Notes: generated by a model from the letters alone, not told the origin. 21,793 nt of DNA from Campylobacterota bacterium (GCA_003646505.1 QMKT01000006.1:1-21793); one strand, 5' to 3'; positions 1 through 7,105 are shown, counted from the stretch's first letter. Numbers and translations are program-made.

Positions 1-76
1 AGACAATGGGTCAGGATGGGAACATAGCAGCCCACCTTTCTTTACTGTGTGCCGCAGGGATCTGGGGAGGGGTACT
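1..76 (+). ncRNA. ffs: Signal recognition particle RNA (4.5S type), 3' part
   Basis: This is the 3' portion of the bacterial SRP RNA, which binds Ffh and targets nascent membrane proteins to the translocon. The 5' strand lies outside the window. The diagnostic helix-8 core is intact: GGTCAGG near base 9, then ATG-GGAA-CAT, a GGAA tetraloop closed by three pairs, then AGCAGCC. It is followed by GTGTGCCG and GGGAT, which matches the order in E. coli 4.5S RNA. The exact 3' end is uncertain; I place it after the GGGGAGGGG segment. A tRNA-Ser follows about 60 nt downstream. Confidence 0.88.
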
Positions 77-119
77 TACACTATATATTCAATAATCTAA
101 AAATTTTTACTTATTGACA

Positions 120-125
120 TATAAA
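120..125 (+). promoter_or_regulatory. Probable -10 box for tRNA-Ser
   Basis: TATAAA lies about 10 nt before the mature tRNA 5' end, which would put the transcription start just upstream of it. No convincing -35 is visible at the right spacing. The adjacent TTGACA (114-119) abuts the -10 and cannot be its partner. Confidence 0.4.
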
Positions 126-135
126 ATGGTACTGT

Positions 136-223
136 TGAGAGGTGTCCGAGTGGTCGAAGGTGCAGACCTGGAACGTCTGTGTGGGGTAACTCACCGAGAG
201 TTCGAATCTCTTCCTCTCAGCCA
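136..223 (+). tRNA. tRNA-Ser (anticodon GGA)
   Basis: The tRNA is 88 nt with a long variable arm, as expected for class II tRNA-Ser. The acceptor stem TGAGAGG pairs with CCTCTCA, followed by discriminator G and an encoded CCA (221-223). The anticodon stem CAGAC/GTCTG encloses CTGGAAC, which places anticodon GGA at 170-172; it reads UCC and UCU. The T arm is GAGAG-TTCGAAT-CTCTT. A run of six T follows about 13 nt after the CCA and may help termination. Confidence 0.96.
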
Positions 224-435
224 TAAAAGTCCACACCCTTTTTTAACCTTATGGAATTTTCCATTACTTCACAAACTTTTTTCTTGCTTTAATCTGATCT
301 AAATTTTGTAACATTTCTACAGAATGAATTTCCAGTTCGTGATTTGTGATGACATCTGATAAATATTGTCAAGGAAAATAAAGATATACTCACTATCATT
401 ATATTGATACTTAAACACAAAGAGAGTTTGAATTT

Positions 436-972
436 ATGTGCAAAAGTAGAAAATTGATTAATTTTAGCCTAGATTATGCGATAGGATTACAAAAGAAAGA
501 AGATAAAATGGAAGATAAACAATCATTATTAAAACGTATAACTCCTGTAGCAGTTTTAAAGGCTATCACACCTGAAGCAAGAAGTACCGTTGCCAAAAAT
601 TGTCTCGGTGATGAGCTCATCGGTATTTGGTCATTTCCCTTTCGCATAGGAAGAGAGTCCCGCGTAGAAAAAGTGGATGGGAAAACTATTCTCTCCGAAA
701 GATCGAAAATAAATAAAGGGAAACCTAACAATGATATTTATCTTGTTGACCATGGACATTATTTGCAGATATCCAGGCAACATCTGCAAATTGAAAAAAC
801 CCAAACCGGTTATTTGGTATCTGACAGAGGAAGTGCTTGTGGTACTATTGTTAATACTATAAAAATAGGCAGTGAAGACAGAGGTGGTACCGGAGAACTT
901 AAGGATGGAGATATTATCAAGATCGGAGCAGATGATTCTCACTATTTATTTAAGTTTATCACCTTGGACTAA
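436..972 (+). CDS. FHA domain-containing protein
   Basis: A single forkhead-associated domain fills the C-terminal two thirds of this 178-residue protein. FHA domains bind phosphothreonine peptides and act as adaptors in signalling or secretion. Visible motifs are FRIGRES (residues 69-75), SRQH (113-116), DRGSACGT (130-137) and a last strand with LKDGDIIKIG (155-164). The usual Asn of the NGT turn is not present at the GT position. There is no signal peptide or membrane segment. Two starts are possible: ATG 436 after a purine-rich AAAGAGAG, or ATG 508 (residue 25) after AAGAAAGAAG. The FHA fold needs neither N-terminus, so I keep the longer form with reserve. No kinase or phosphatase partner is adjacent. 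Confidence 0.8.
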   Translation: MCKSRKLINFSLDYAIGLQKKEDKMEDKQSLLKRITPVAVLKAITPEARSTVAKNCLGDELIGIWSFPFRIGRESRVEKVDGKTILSERSKINKGKPNNDIYLVDHGHYLQISRQHLQIEKTQTGYLVSDRGSACGTIVNTIKIGSEDRGGTGELKDGDIIKIGADDSHYLFKFITLD

Positions 973-1274
973 AAAATACAAGGCAGGGGTTAGGTTATGA
1001 CAATACTATCTCCATCCTTCTTAGATCTTCTACAACCTAATATTAAGAGTATATCAAATATATAATTTATTATATGTTTTTAATGTCATATAAATTTTGA
1101 ATATTTAATTTATTGATCATAAAAATAGAATTTATTGTGCCCAAAAATGACTAATTTTAATGATTTGTAGATTGGGGTATACTATATATATGCTCTCAAA
1201 TCCTGCTGCTGCTTTTAAAGAAGAGATAGACAAATTGAATAAAAGGTAAACTATGAAAAAGAAAAGAGCCTAAA
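973..1274 (+). other. AT-rich intergenic region with a probable promoter
   Basis: About 300 nt very rich in A and T without a convincing gene. Its right part holds a TATACT -10 box (1178-1183). Two short reading frames follow (1190-1249, 19 codons; 1253-1273, 6 codons); neither has a Shine-Dalgarno sequence, and they probably form the 5' leader of the HD-GYP gene. No hairpin terminator for the FHA gene is obvious. Confidence 0.5.
1178..1183 (+). promoter_or_regulatory. Candidate -10 box for the HD-GYP gene
   Basis: TATACT, a close match to the sigma70 -10 consensus, lies about 90 nt before the HD-GYP start. The expected -35 position is only AT-rich, as is common in Campylobacterota, where -35 boxes are weakly conserved. 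Confidence 0.4.
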
Positions 1275-3632
1275 ATGTCTAAAATCTCCATAAAAACAAA
1301 TATATTGATCACGATACTCCTTCTAGTAGGCATAATATCCCTCTCTCTACTCTTTGTACAATACTACTTTAGTGACAAACTTGCTATGGAATCAACCCAT
1401 AGAACCTTTCGTATCATTTCAAAAAATATCAGTGATCATATAGATAAAAAAAGTATTTCCACAAGAAAAATTTTAACGCTAAAAAGTAAGCATAGAAATC
1501 TACTAAAACCTATTACATTTGACCCTATACATCCCTCTTTTGATCATTTAGTAGAAGTATTACAAAGAAATAGCCGCCTTCATGCTATCTATTTTGCGCA
1601 TCATGACGGAAGATTTTATGAAGTGGTCCATATGCAAAACAGAGCTACCTTGTTTCAAACATTTGATGCACCAACATCAACGTACTGGACAATCGTTACT
1701 ATCATTGACGATCAGCAACAAAATGCTTTTTTGGATAAAGACTTTAATCTCATAGGCAAAAAAAACTTTCCTAAAAAATATGACCTTCATAGCCGCCCAT
1801 GGTATAGCAAGGCTATGAAGTCTACAAATATTATTGTTACGGATCCTTACTTGTTTTCAAATAGTCACCAAAGGGGTGTTACCTATGCCAAAAAGATCAC
1901 TACAGAAGGTATTGTACTTGCTGTAGATTACACTATGGAACAGCTAAATGAAATTCTTGCATTACAGAAATTTGATCAAAATTCAGAAGTGTTTATTGTT
2001 GATAAATATGGTAAAAAGTTGGCTTCTTCTTCATTTGTCCATCATGAGACAAGCAAGCAAATAGAAAAAATTGATGTCACACTAGAACAGGTGATCCTAA
2101 GAAAGAAAACAGATCAGATCATTAAATATGTACAGGGAGAAAAGCACTATTTTGTTATGTTTATTCCCCTTATCAGTAAAGATAGATATTTGGGTATCAA
2201 AGTGGATTCAGATGCATTGCTAAGGCCCTATAAAGAAAGTATTTATTATGCACTTATCATAGCGTTTATTCTATTATTATTCGCGCTGTCTATCATCTTT
2301 TACAGCACCGATCGTATCATAAAACCGATCAAAGAACTCATCATTGAAAATACTAAGATCAAAGAGAGAAACTACTCTGAGGTGAATGCCATTACTACCA
2401 ATATCATTGAGTTTGAAGCACTTTCTAGCTCACAGGTATCCATGTCAAAAAGTATTCAAACCTATGAGAAATCACAAGAATCTTTACTTGATTCTATCAT
2501 AAAGATCATAGCCGAAGCGATTGATAAAAAGTCACCTTATACAGGAAAACACTGTGCGCGTGTTCCCGAAATAGCACAAATGCTGCTACATGCAGCCAAC
2601 CATTCTGAAATAGCTGCTTTTAAATCATTTTCACTCACCTCAAAAGAGGAACTGAGAGAATTTGAGATAGGTGCCTGGCTACATGACTGTGGTAAGGTAA
2701 CTACTCCAGAATATGTGGTAGACAAATCTACGAAACTTGAAACCATTTATAACAGGATCCATGAGATACGTATGCGATTTGAAGTACTTTTGCGTGATGC
2801 ACAGATAGCCTATTTAAAAAATGATATCTCTTTGGATGAACTAAACGAAAGTCAGGCACAATTACATGATGACTTTGCATTTATCGCTTCTGTAAACATA
2901 GGTAGTGAATTTATGGATAAGGCACAACAAGAACGTGTGAAAACAATCGCTCAACTTACATGGAAACGTCATTTTGATGACACGCTTGGTCTGGGTCCTA
3001 TAGAAATATTACGTTATAAAGATAATGAAAAGGAAGCACTCCCTGTCACAGAAATGCTTTTGAGTGATAAAAAACAACACATTGTGGCGCGTGAGCATTT
3101 CGATTCGGATGCCCATAAAGAGGAAGGATTTAAACTGGAAGTGCCAGAACACCTTTATAATTATGGGGAAATCTATAACCTTTGTATAGACAAAGGAACC
3201 CTCAGCGAAGAAGAACGTTACAAAATAAATGAGCATGTCATAATGAGTATTAAAATGCTAGAAAAAATCCCTTTCCCCTCCCATCTCACAAAAATACCAG
3301 AATATGCAGGCACACACCATGAAACACTTATCGGAACAGGATACCCTAAAGGGTTGAGTAAAGAAGACCTTTCCATACCTGCACGTATTATGGCCATTGC
3401 AGATATTTTTGAAGCATTAACTGCGTCAGACAGACCTTATAAGAAAGCTAAAACCCTCTCTGAAGCGATCAAGATCATGGGCCTTATGGTCAAAGACCAA
3501 CATATTGATGAAGATCTGTTTAAATTGTTTTTAAACTCTGAGATCTATGCAGTTTATGCAAAGAAATATTTGCAACCCGAACAGATAGATCAAGTAGATA
3601 TTGCACAGTATTTAAGTCCATCTAACACATAA
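1275..3632 (+). CDS. Membrane Cache-HAMP-HD-GYP cyclic-di-GMP phosphodiesterase
   Basis: A 785-residue one-protein sensor predicted to hydrolyse cyclic-di-GMP in response to an extracytoplasmic ligand. Order: transmembrane helix (about 9-28), a periplasmic Cache-type sensor (about 35-315, including SRPWYSKAM and VTDPYLF), a second helix (about 325-345), a HAMP-like linker starting DRIIKPIKEL, then the HD-GYP domain. The metal-binding HD is at 470-471 (HDCGK); HHE is at 681-683 and GYP at 689-691 within HHETLIGTGYPKGL, followed by IADIFEALTASDRPYK, so the catalytic signature is complete. Between HD and HHE there are about 210 residues, far more than in compact HD-GYP proteins, so an insertion of roughly 150 residues interrupts the domain. 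The stretch after it, with GTLSEEER, returns to the standard fold. The ribosome site is weak (AAAGAG). No cyclase partner is nearby. Confidence 0.93.
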   Translation: MSKISIKTNILITILLLVGIISLSLLFVQYYFSDKLAMESTHRTFRIISKNISDHIDKKSISTRKILTLKSKHRNLLKPITFDPIHPSFDHLVEVLQRNSRLHAIYFAHHDGRFYEVVHMQNRATLFQTFDAPTSTYWTIVTIIDDQQQNAFLDKDFNLIGKKNFPKKYDLHSRPWYSKAMKSTNIIVTDPYLFSNSHQRGVTYAKKITTEGIVLAVDYTMEQLNEILALQKFDQNSEVFIVDKYGKKLASSSFVHHETSKQIEKIDVTLEQVILRKKTDQIIKYVQGEKHYFVMFIPLISKDRYLGIKVDSDALLRPYKESIYYALIIAFILLLFALSIIFYSTDRIIKPIKELIIENTKIKERNYSEVNAITTNIIEFEALSSSQVSMSKSIQTYEKSQESLLDSIIKIIAEAIDKKSPYTGKHCARVPEIAQMLLHAANHSEIAAFKSFSLTSKEELREFEIGAWLHDCGKVTTPEYVVDKSTKLETIYNRIHEIRMRFEVLLRDAQIAYLKNDISLDELNESQAQLHDDFAFIASVNIGSEFMDKAQQERVKTIAQLTWKRHFDDTLGLGPIEILRYKDNEKEALPVTEMLLSDKKQHIVAREHFDSDAHKEEGFKLEVPEHLYNYGEIYNLCIDKGTLSEEERYKINEHVIMSIKMLEKIPFPSHLTKIPEYAGTHHETLIGTGYPKGLSKEDLSIPARIMAIADIFEALTASDRPYKKAKTLSEAIKIMGLMVKDQHIDEDLFKLFLNSEIYAVYAKKYLQPEQIDQVDIAQYLSPSNT

Positions 3633-3650
3633 AGACAAAGTAATTTATTG

Positions 3651-3656
3651 TATACT
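3651..3656 (+). promoter_or_regulatory. Candidate -10 box for the lipoprotein-metallopeptidase operon
   Basis: TATACT lies 33 nt before the lipoprotein ATG in the short gap after the HD-GYP gene. No recognisable -35 is seen. Confidence 0.4.
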
Positions 3657-3688
3657 GATACCATTATTTTAACTATCAAGGTTTACTC

Positions 3689-4138
3689 ATGAAATACTTA
3701 TCTTTACTACTCTCCCTTTTTGTACTTCTTTCCTTCACTGCTTGCGATAGTCCTTCAATGTCAGAGAAAAAGGTGCATAAAGAGTATTTTACAGGGGGCC
3801 AACTGCGTTCTGAATTTATTATGGATGATAAGACTGGACAGAATGGGATACTTAAAAAATATGGATATTCGGGTCATTTAACATCTACTTCAATGGTCCA
3901 AAATGGCGTACCAAATGGTGTGGAGACCGGCTATGATCCCGAAGGTCGAGTATTATGGAGACAGTATTATGTCAATGGTAGACAAGAAGGTTTACAAAAA
4001 GCCTACTATCCTAATGGTGATTTGATGGTAACATACACCTATAAAAATGGTGTCAAAAGTGGCGTTGCACAAACATACCGTAAAGACGGAAAAGTAGATA
4101 AGAGAGTCATCTATAGAAATGGTAGAATTGTTAACTAA
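3689..4138 (+). CDS. MORN-repeat (MORN_2 / YwqK-like) lipoprotein
   Basis: A 149-residue secreted protein, probably lipid-anchored. It has a hydrophobic signal (residues 4-17) ending in FTAC, a slightly irregular lipobox with Cys19 as the likely lipidated residue. The rest is a chain of short beta-hairpin repeats of the MORN_2 type: the segments G-QLRSEF, NGVPNGVETGYDPEGRV, NGRQEGLQKAYYPNGDL and NGVKSGVAQTYRKDGKV repeat about every 23-24 residues. Such proteins are often annotated as YwqK-family antitoxins, but nothing here suggests a toxin partner. An AAGG precedes the ATG by 8 nt. It heads a probable three-gene operon with the metallopeptidase and the zinc-ribbon protein. Confidence 0.8.
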   Translation: MKYLSLLLSLFVLLSFTACDSPSMSEKKVHKEYFTGGQLRSEFIMDDKTGQNGILKKYGYSGHLTSTSMVQNGVPNGVETGYDPEGRVLWRQYYVNGRQEGLQKAYYPNGDLMVTYTYKNGVKSGVAQTYRKDGKVDKRVIYRNGRIVN

Positions 4139-4147
4139 CTTTAGTTT

Positions 4148-4819
4148 ATGAGTCTGTTACCCCAATATAAACATATCATTAACCCCAACCTTAAACACAT
4201 TTATCTCTCTTTTGATGAAGGTGGGGATCTCATCATCAAGTCTCCAAAAGTTCCACTTCGTCAAATAGAACAACTTTTACTTAAAAAAGCTTCCTGGATA
4301 CAGAAATCCAGAGAAAAACTACAACACAAAAAAGGAAAAGCGTTAGACTTTTCAAATATACCTGAACTCTACTTTATGGGAAAAGCCTACCCTGTAATCC
4401 TAACGACACACAATAAAAAAAAGTGTCAGTTACATTTTGACGGAGCGCAATTTACATTGCTTTACCATAGCTATGATGAGTTGCTTTTTCAAAAACATGT
4501 CGACCGTTTCTATAAAACTCAGATCCAAAAGGAACTTCCTTCCTGGATAGAAGATTGGGCAGAAGCAATGTCTCTTTCTCCCTCCAATATTCGTTTCAGA
4601 AAAACCAAAAGACAATGGGGAAGCTGTTCAGGAAAGAACATACTGAGTTTCAATACTATGATAATGAAACTACCCCAAGATGTGATACAATACATCATTG
4701 TGCATGAACTGGCTCACATTAGACACAAGCACCACCAAAAAGCCTTCTGGAAAGAGGTTGAAGCCTATCTGCCTGACTACAAGGTTCAGGTAAAAGAATT
4801 AAAAAAATATACTACCTAA
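4148..4819 (+). CDS. YgjP-type (DUF45) zinc metallopeptidase
   Basis: A 223-residue cytoplasmic protein of the YgjP/SprT-like metallopeptidase group. The zinc site is clear: HELAH at 186-190 with a downstream His in RHKHHQKAFW (about 195), and the family signature RKTKRQWGSCS (151-161). Family substrates are poorly defined. The start has little Shine-Dalgarno complementarity, but it lies only 9 nt after the lipoprotein stop, so it may be translated by coupling. No signal peptide is present. Confidence 0.88.
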   Translation: MSLLPQYKHIINPNLKHIYLSFDEGGDLIIKSPKVPLRQIEQLLLKKASWIQKSREKLQHKKGKALDFSNIPELYFMGKAYPVILTTHNKKKCQLHFDGAQFTLLYHSYDELLFQKHVDRFYKTQIQKELPSWIEDWAEAMSLSPSNIRFRKTKRQWGSCSGKNILSFNTMIMKLPQDVIQYIIVHELAHIRHKHHQKAFWKEVEAYLPDYKVQVKELKKYTT

Positions 4820-4829
4820 GGAGTTTGCT

Positions 4830-5093
4830 ATCGATTTATTTTACCTCATAGCTTTTATGCTTATCATCCTTTTCGGATCTGTCTTTGTTTATATTTATTA
4901 TCTTAAAGAGAAAAAAGAGCAGCTTGATGCCATAAAGCGTGGTTTTTGCCCCAAATGTCACAAAAAGAGCATTGAACTCACAGACAAGCGTTCTGGTGGA
5001 TGTTCGGGTCCACAAATGCTTTCTTTTGAGTGTATGGAGTGTGGCTATCATAATCATTTTGCCGTACAGAATCCCGGTTCTTGCTCTTCATAA
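4830..5093 (+). CDS. Small membrane-anchored zinc-ribbon protein, probable AUC start
   Basis: A short protein with one N-terminal transmembrane helix and a cytoplasmic cysteine-rich tail: CPKC, then a lone Cys, then CMEC, which looks like a zinc ribbon. The first ATG in frame (4857) has no Shine-Dalgarno and would start in the middle of the hydrophobic helix. A strong AAGGAG (4818-4823) ends 6 nt before an in-frame ATC at 4830. Starting there gives 87 residues beginning (M)DLFYLIAF, which completes the helix. I therefore place the start at ATC. The metallopeptidase stop is 10 nt upstream. A sequencing error changing ATG to ATC is the main alternative. Function unknown; with a metallopeptidase next door a regulatory or adaptor role is possible but not shown. 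Confidence 0.6.
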   Translation: MDLFYLIAFMLIILFGSVFVYIYYLKEKKEQLDAIKRGFCPKCHKKSIELTDKRSGGCSGPQMLSFECMECGYHNHFAVQNPGSCSS

Positions 5094-5105
5094 AAGTACC
5101 GCTAG

Positions 5106-5134
5106 TTGACACCTAAGCTTTTTCATGTTATAAC
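5106..5134 (+). promoter_or_regulatory. Sigma70 promoter of the truncated haemoglobin gene
   Basis: A consensus -35 TTGACA (5106-5111) is separated by 17 nt from TATAAC (5129-5134). The start of transcription would be near 5141, giving a leader of just over 20 nt before the ATG. This is one of the best promoter matches in the window, so expression could be high or need no activator. I see no NssR-type TTAAC-N4-GTTAA site. Confidence 0.75.
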
Positions 5135-5163
5135 CTTGAAAATATACCACTCAAGGCACAACT

Positions 5164-5628
5164 ATGAATTTTAGCACATCTTCCGTAGACTTCTCCATAC
5201 AACCTTACCAGGAAGGGATAAACCCTCCTGTCACTAAACCCAACCCCGCATTTTTAACCGACATAGGGGAACAAGGTATGCGTGACTTACTTGACAGATT
5301 TTACATGGGTCTTTTTGAAAGTCCGATCAAAGAGATATTCCCAAAAACAAAAGAGGATATGAAGGTTGCAGGACAACACTCTGCAGATTTTTTAATACAG
5401 ATTTGTGCCGGACCGGCATACTTTAACCAAAATAGAGGGGCTCCTCAAATGAGAAAAAGACATGCACCTTTTCGTATCACACCTCATGCAAGACTGCACT
5501 GGCTTGTCATCTTTGAAGAAGCACTGCAACCCATTATCAACAACAAACTAAGTTCTGATGAAGATATTCAAAGCTTTTGGAATTACCTTAATATCTTTTC
5601 ACAATGGATGATCAACGCAAGAGACTAA
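5164..5628 (+). CDS. Truncated haemoglobin (2/2 globin)
   Basis: A haem protein of the truncated globin family, likely handling O2 or NO in the cytoplasm. Visible signatures: FY at 46-47 (Tyr47 as the B10 residue), CAGPAYF at 81-87, the proximal histidine in MRKRHAPFRI (His100), and HWL with Trp113 as the G8 position of group II/III proteins. At 154 residues it is longer than a typical 120-130 residue trHb because about 30 residues, rich in Pro and polar residues, precede the first globin helix. AAGG lies 7 nt before the ATG. It stands alone behind its own strong promoter and converges with doxX. Group II versus group III cannot be settled by eye. Confidence 0.88.
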   Translation: MNFSTSSVDFSIQPYQEGINPPVTKPNPAFLTDIGEQGMRDLLDRFYMGLFESPIKEIFPKTKEDMKVAGQHSADFLIQICAGPAYFNQNRGAPQMRKRHAPFRITPHARLHWLVIFEEALQPIINNKLSSDEDIQSFWNYLNIFSQWMINARD

Positions 5629-5669
5629 AATGTTGAAAGCAAGACCCACACGGCAAGTGAACAGATCTA

Positions 5670-6053
5670 CTAGTCTCTAATGATCGCATACTTACCAGAA
5701 CCCAGTAAAATCACAACCAATGCACTCAAGAGATAAAACATTGGGACTTCTACTGCCCAGGCACCATGTGCACCTAATTTGAGTAATGCACTAAACTGTG
5801 TCAAATAGATAGCCATAGTCATATTGATCACGATAACCCCTGCCCATACTCTGCTTTTCCACCCTATAATAATAAAAATGGGTGCAAGTATCTCTCCCAC
5901 ATATACCCCATAAGCCAATGCCTCAGGAAGTCCATGCACATGCATGATCCCTTTGAGGAAGCCAATGCCATTCAAGGCTTTGTCGATCCCGTGAAACAAC
6001 ATCATACCCCCAAGCATCAAACGTAATAATAGTTTTCCTAAATTATCTGCCAT
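5670..6053 (-). CDS. DoxX-family membrane protein
   Basis: A 127-residue membrane protein with four predicted helices (about 7-22, 43-62, 65-84, 100-118) and DoxX features: GKLLLRLMLGGMMLFHGIDK near the N-terminus and LPEALAYGVYVGEILAPI in the second helix. DoxX-like proteins are linked to thiosulfate:quinone oxidation in archaea and to redox stress in bacteria; the exact role here is unknown. I choose ATG 6053, which has AGGA 6 nt upstream. An ATG 30 nt further upstream (6083) sits inside a perfect TATAAT and has no ribosome site. The gene is divergent from queF and convergent with the haemoglobin. Confidence 0.82.
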   Translation of the reverse strand: MADNLGKLLLRLMLGGMMLFHGIDKALNGIGFLKGIMHVHGLPEALAYGVYVGEILAPIFIIIGWKSRVWAGVIVINMTMAIYLTQFSALLKLGAHGAWAVEVPMFYLLSALVVILLGSGKYAIIRD

Positions 6054-6081
6054 ATTCAATCCTAAATCTTTAAAGTACCTC

Positions 6082-6087
6082 ATTATA
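6082..6087 (-). promoter_or_regulatory. -10 box of doxX
   Basis: Perfect TATAAT on the minus strand, about 28 nt before the chosen ATG. A -35 at standard spacing is poor. Confidence 0.55.
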
Positions 6088-6127
6088 GCGAGTAATTAAA
6101 AAAGATAAAAAGTAAAGGCTCTTATGT

Positions 6128-6133
6128 TACAAT
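6128..6133 (+). promoter_or_regulatory. Candidate -10 box of queF
   Basis: TACAAT inside TTATGTTACAAT, a pattern close to the TTATGnTAAAAT seen before mqnD and moaC. The leader would be short, under 20 nt, which leaves no room for a preQ1 riboswitch. Confidence 0.4.
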
Positions 6134-6155
6134 TTTGCTTGACTTAGGAGTAACT

Positions 6156-6665
6156 ATGCCCAACATAACCGACACCAAAACCTATCAAGAGAAACGTAGT
6201 GATGAAGTACAACAATTAGGTTCAGAACAAACTGAATATACATATGAATATGCTCCCCATCTGCTAGAAACTTTTGAAAACATACATCCCCAAAGAGACT
6301 ACTGGGTCACACTCAATGCAGATGAATTTACCTCTTTGTGTCCCAAGACCAATCAACCTGACTTTGGTACGCTTATTATCAACTATATCCCCAATATACA
6401 GATGGTTGAAAGTAAATCTTTGAAACTCTACCTCTTTAGTTTTATGAACAGTGGAGAGTTTCATGAAGATGTGGTCAATAAGATAGGTAAAGACCTGGTC
6501 GCAATTATGTCTCCGAAATACTTGGAAGTAGTGGGGATGTTTTACCCTCGGGGAAATATAAGCATACACCCTACTTTCAGTTTTAGTAATGGCGAAGAAA
6601 CGTATGAAGAGATTGAAAAACACCGGTTTCTCAACAGAAATATAAACCCGCAACGGATAGGATAA
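6156..6665 (+). CDS. queF: QueF, NADPH-dependent 7-cyano-7-deazaguanine reductase
   Basis: Reduces preQ0 to preQ1 in the queuosine tRNA-modification pathway. This 169-residue protein is the short, unimodular type. Catalytic Cys62 sits in SLCPKTNQPDFGT with Asp69 nearby; the NADPH-binding signature ESKSLKLY is at 85-92, followed by FHE at 102-104, and PRGNISI closes the T-fold. The ATG at 6156 follows TAGGAG by 5 nt; an in-frame TTG 21 nt upstream has no ribosome site and is rejected. The next gene begins 3 nt after the stop and encodes a related fold, so the two are surely cotranscribed. Confidence 0.95.
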   Translation: MPNITDTKTYQEKRSDEVQQLGSEQTEYTYEYAPHLLETFENIHPQRDYWVTLNADEFTSLCPKTNQPDFGTLIINYIPNIQMVESKSLKLYLFSFMNSGEFHEDVVNKIGKDLVAIMSPKYLEVVGMFYPRGNISIHPTFSFSNGEETYEEIEKHRFLNRNINPQRIG

Positions 6666-6668
6666 CCC

Positions 6669-7034
6669 ATGGATTTACGAAAAATTGCCGTCATAGAAAA
6701 TACAACCATAGAATACATGTCCCCGGAACTTCTTTTTTTGGGCCACAGCGGTCAACCATACAGAGGTACACTCTATATTCATTTTGTAAGCAAAGGGGAA
6801 AGCGTGAATCTTGTTGATCTGAAAAAGTATATTACCTCTCTTAGATCCTGTATCTTTACGGCTGAGAACATCGCGCATGAGATCTTTAACAAGATCCATA
6901 CTGTTATTGATGTTGATACCTTGGGCGTCATTGTCGATCTCTCTGCACGTGGTGGCATACAACAGCGTATTCATTTCGGTACAAACTTTGAACCGGTCAA
7001 AAAACAAAATATTTTTCAGGTAAGCCAACATTAG
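6669..7034 (+). CDS. T-fold protein related to QueF, without catalytic residues
   Basis: A 121-residue protein of no assigned family that I read as a QueF paralogue. Shifting it by 38 residues aligns it gaplessly with QueF residues 67-141: QP, GTL, LKxY with a Ser three residues later, a Glu matching Glu104, LxV and RGxI all coincide, about 18 identities by hand count. In this alignment Cys62 becomes Leu24, Asp69 becomes Tyr31, His103 becomes Ala65, and the ESK motif is absent, so it should not reduce preQ0. It begins 3 nt after queF. It could be a structural or regulatory partner of the QueF multimer, or a T-fold enzyme with another substrate. The alignment is seen; any role is inference. 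Confidence 0.7.
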   Translation: MDLRKIAVIENTTIEYMSPELLFLGHSGQPYRGTLYIHFVSKGESVNLVDLKKYITSLRSCIFTAENIAHEIFNKIHTVIDVDTLGVIVDLSARGGIQQRIHFGTNFEPVKKQNIFQVSQH

Positions 7035-7058
7035 AAAGTATGAATATTCACGCTCAAA

Positions 7059-7082
7059 TACTCTGCACCATCTCGCAGAGTA
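7059..7082. terminator. Hairpin between convergent genes
   Basis: TACTCTGC (7059-7066) and GCAGAGTA (7075-7082) form a perfect 8-bp stem with an 8-nt loop. It is followed by CATTTTAG on the plus strand and by TTTGAG on the minus strand. It lies between the queF operon and the end of recA and probably ends transcription from both sides, though neither U-tract is strong. Confidence 0.6.
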
Positions 7083-7105
7083 CATTTTAGTTAAATCAGG
7101 TAACT

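Noticed and set aside
251..264. Palindrome ATGGAA-TT-TTCCAT after tRNA-Ser
   Set aside because: The loop would be only 2 nt and there is no adjoining U-tract, so it is a poor terminator and too short to call an operator.
114..302. A 62-codon frame on the plus strand
   Set aside because: It runs straight through the tRNA-Ser gene and has no protein-like features.
3689..4819. Toxin-antitoxin system from the YwqK-like annotation
   Set aside because: The neighbour is a YgjP metallopeptidase, the MORN protein carries a lipoprotein signal, and nothing resembles a toxin.
5620..5677. AGAGACT and AGTCTCT as a long inverted repeat between the haemoglobin and doxX genes
   Set aside because: Both arms encode the final Arg-Asp and stop region of the two convergent genes and are over 40 nt apart; a coincidence of coding is enough.
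6135..6155. Upstream TTG start for queF
   Set aside because: TAGGAG lies inside this extension and is ideally placed for the ATG at 6156.
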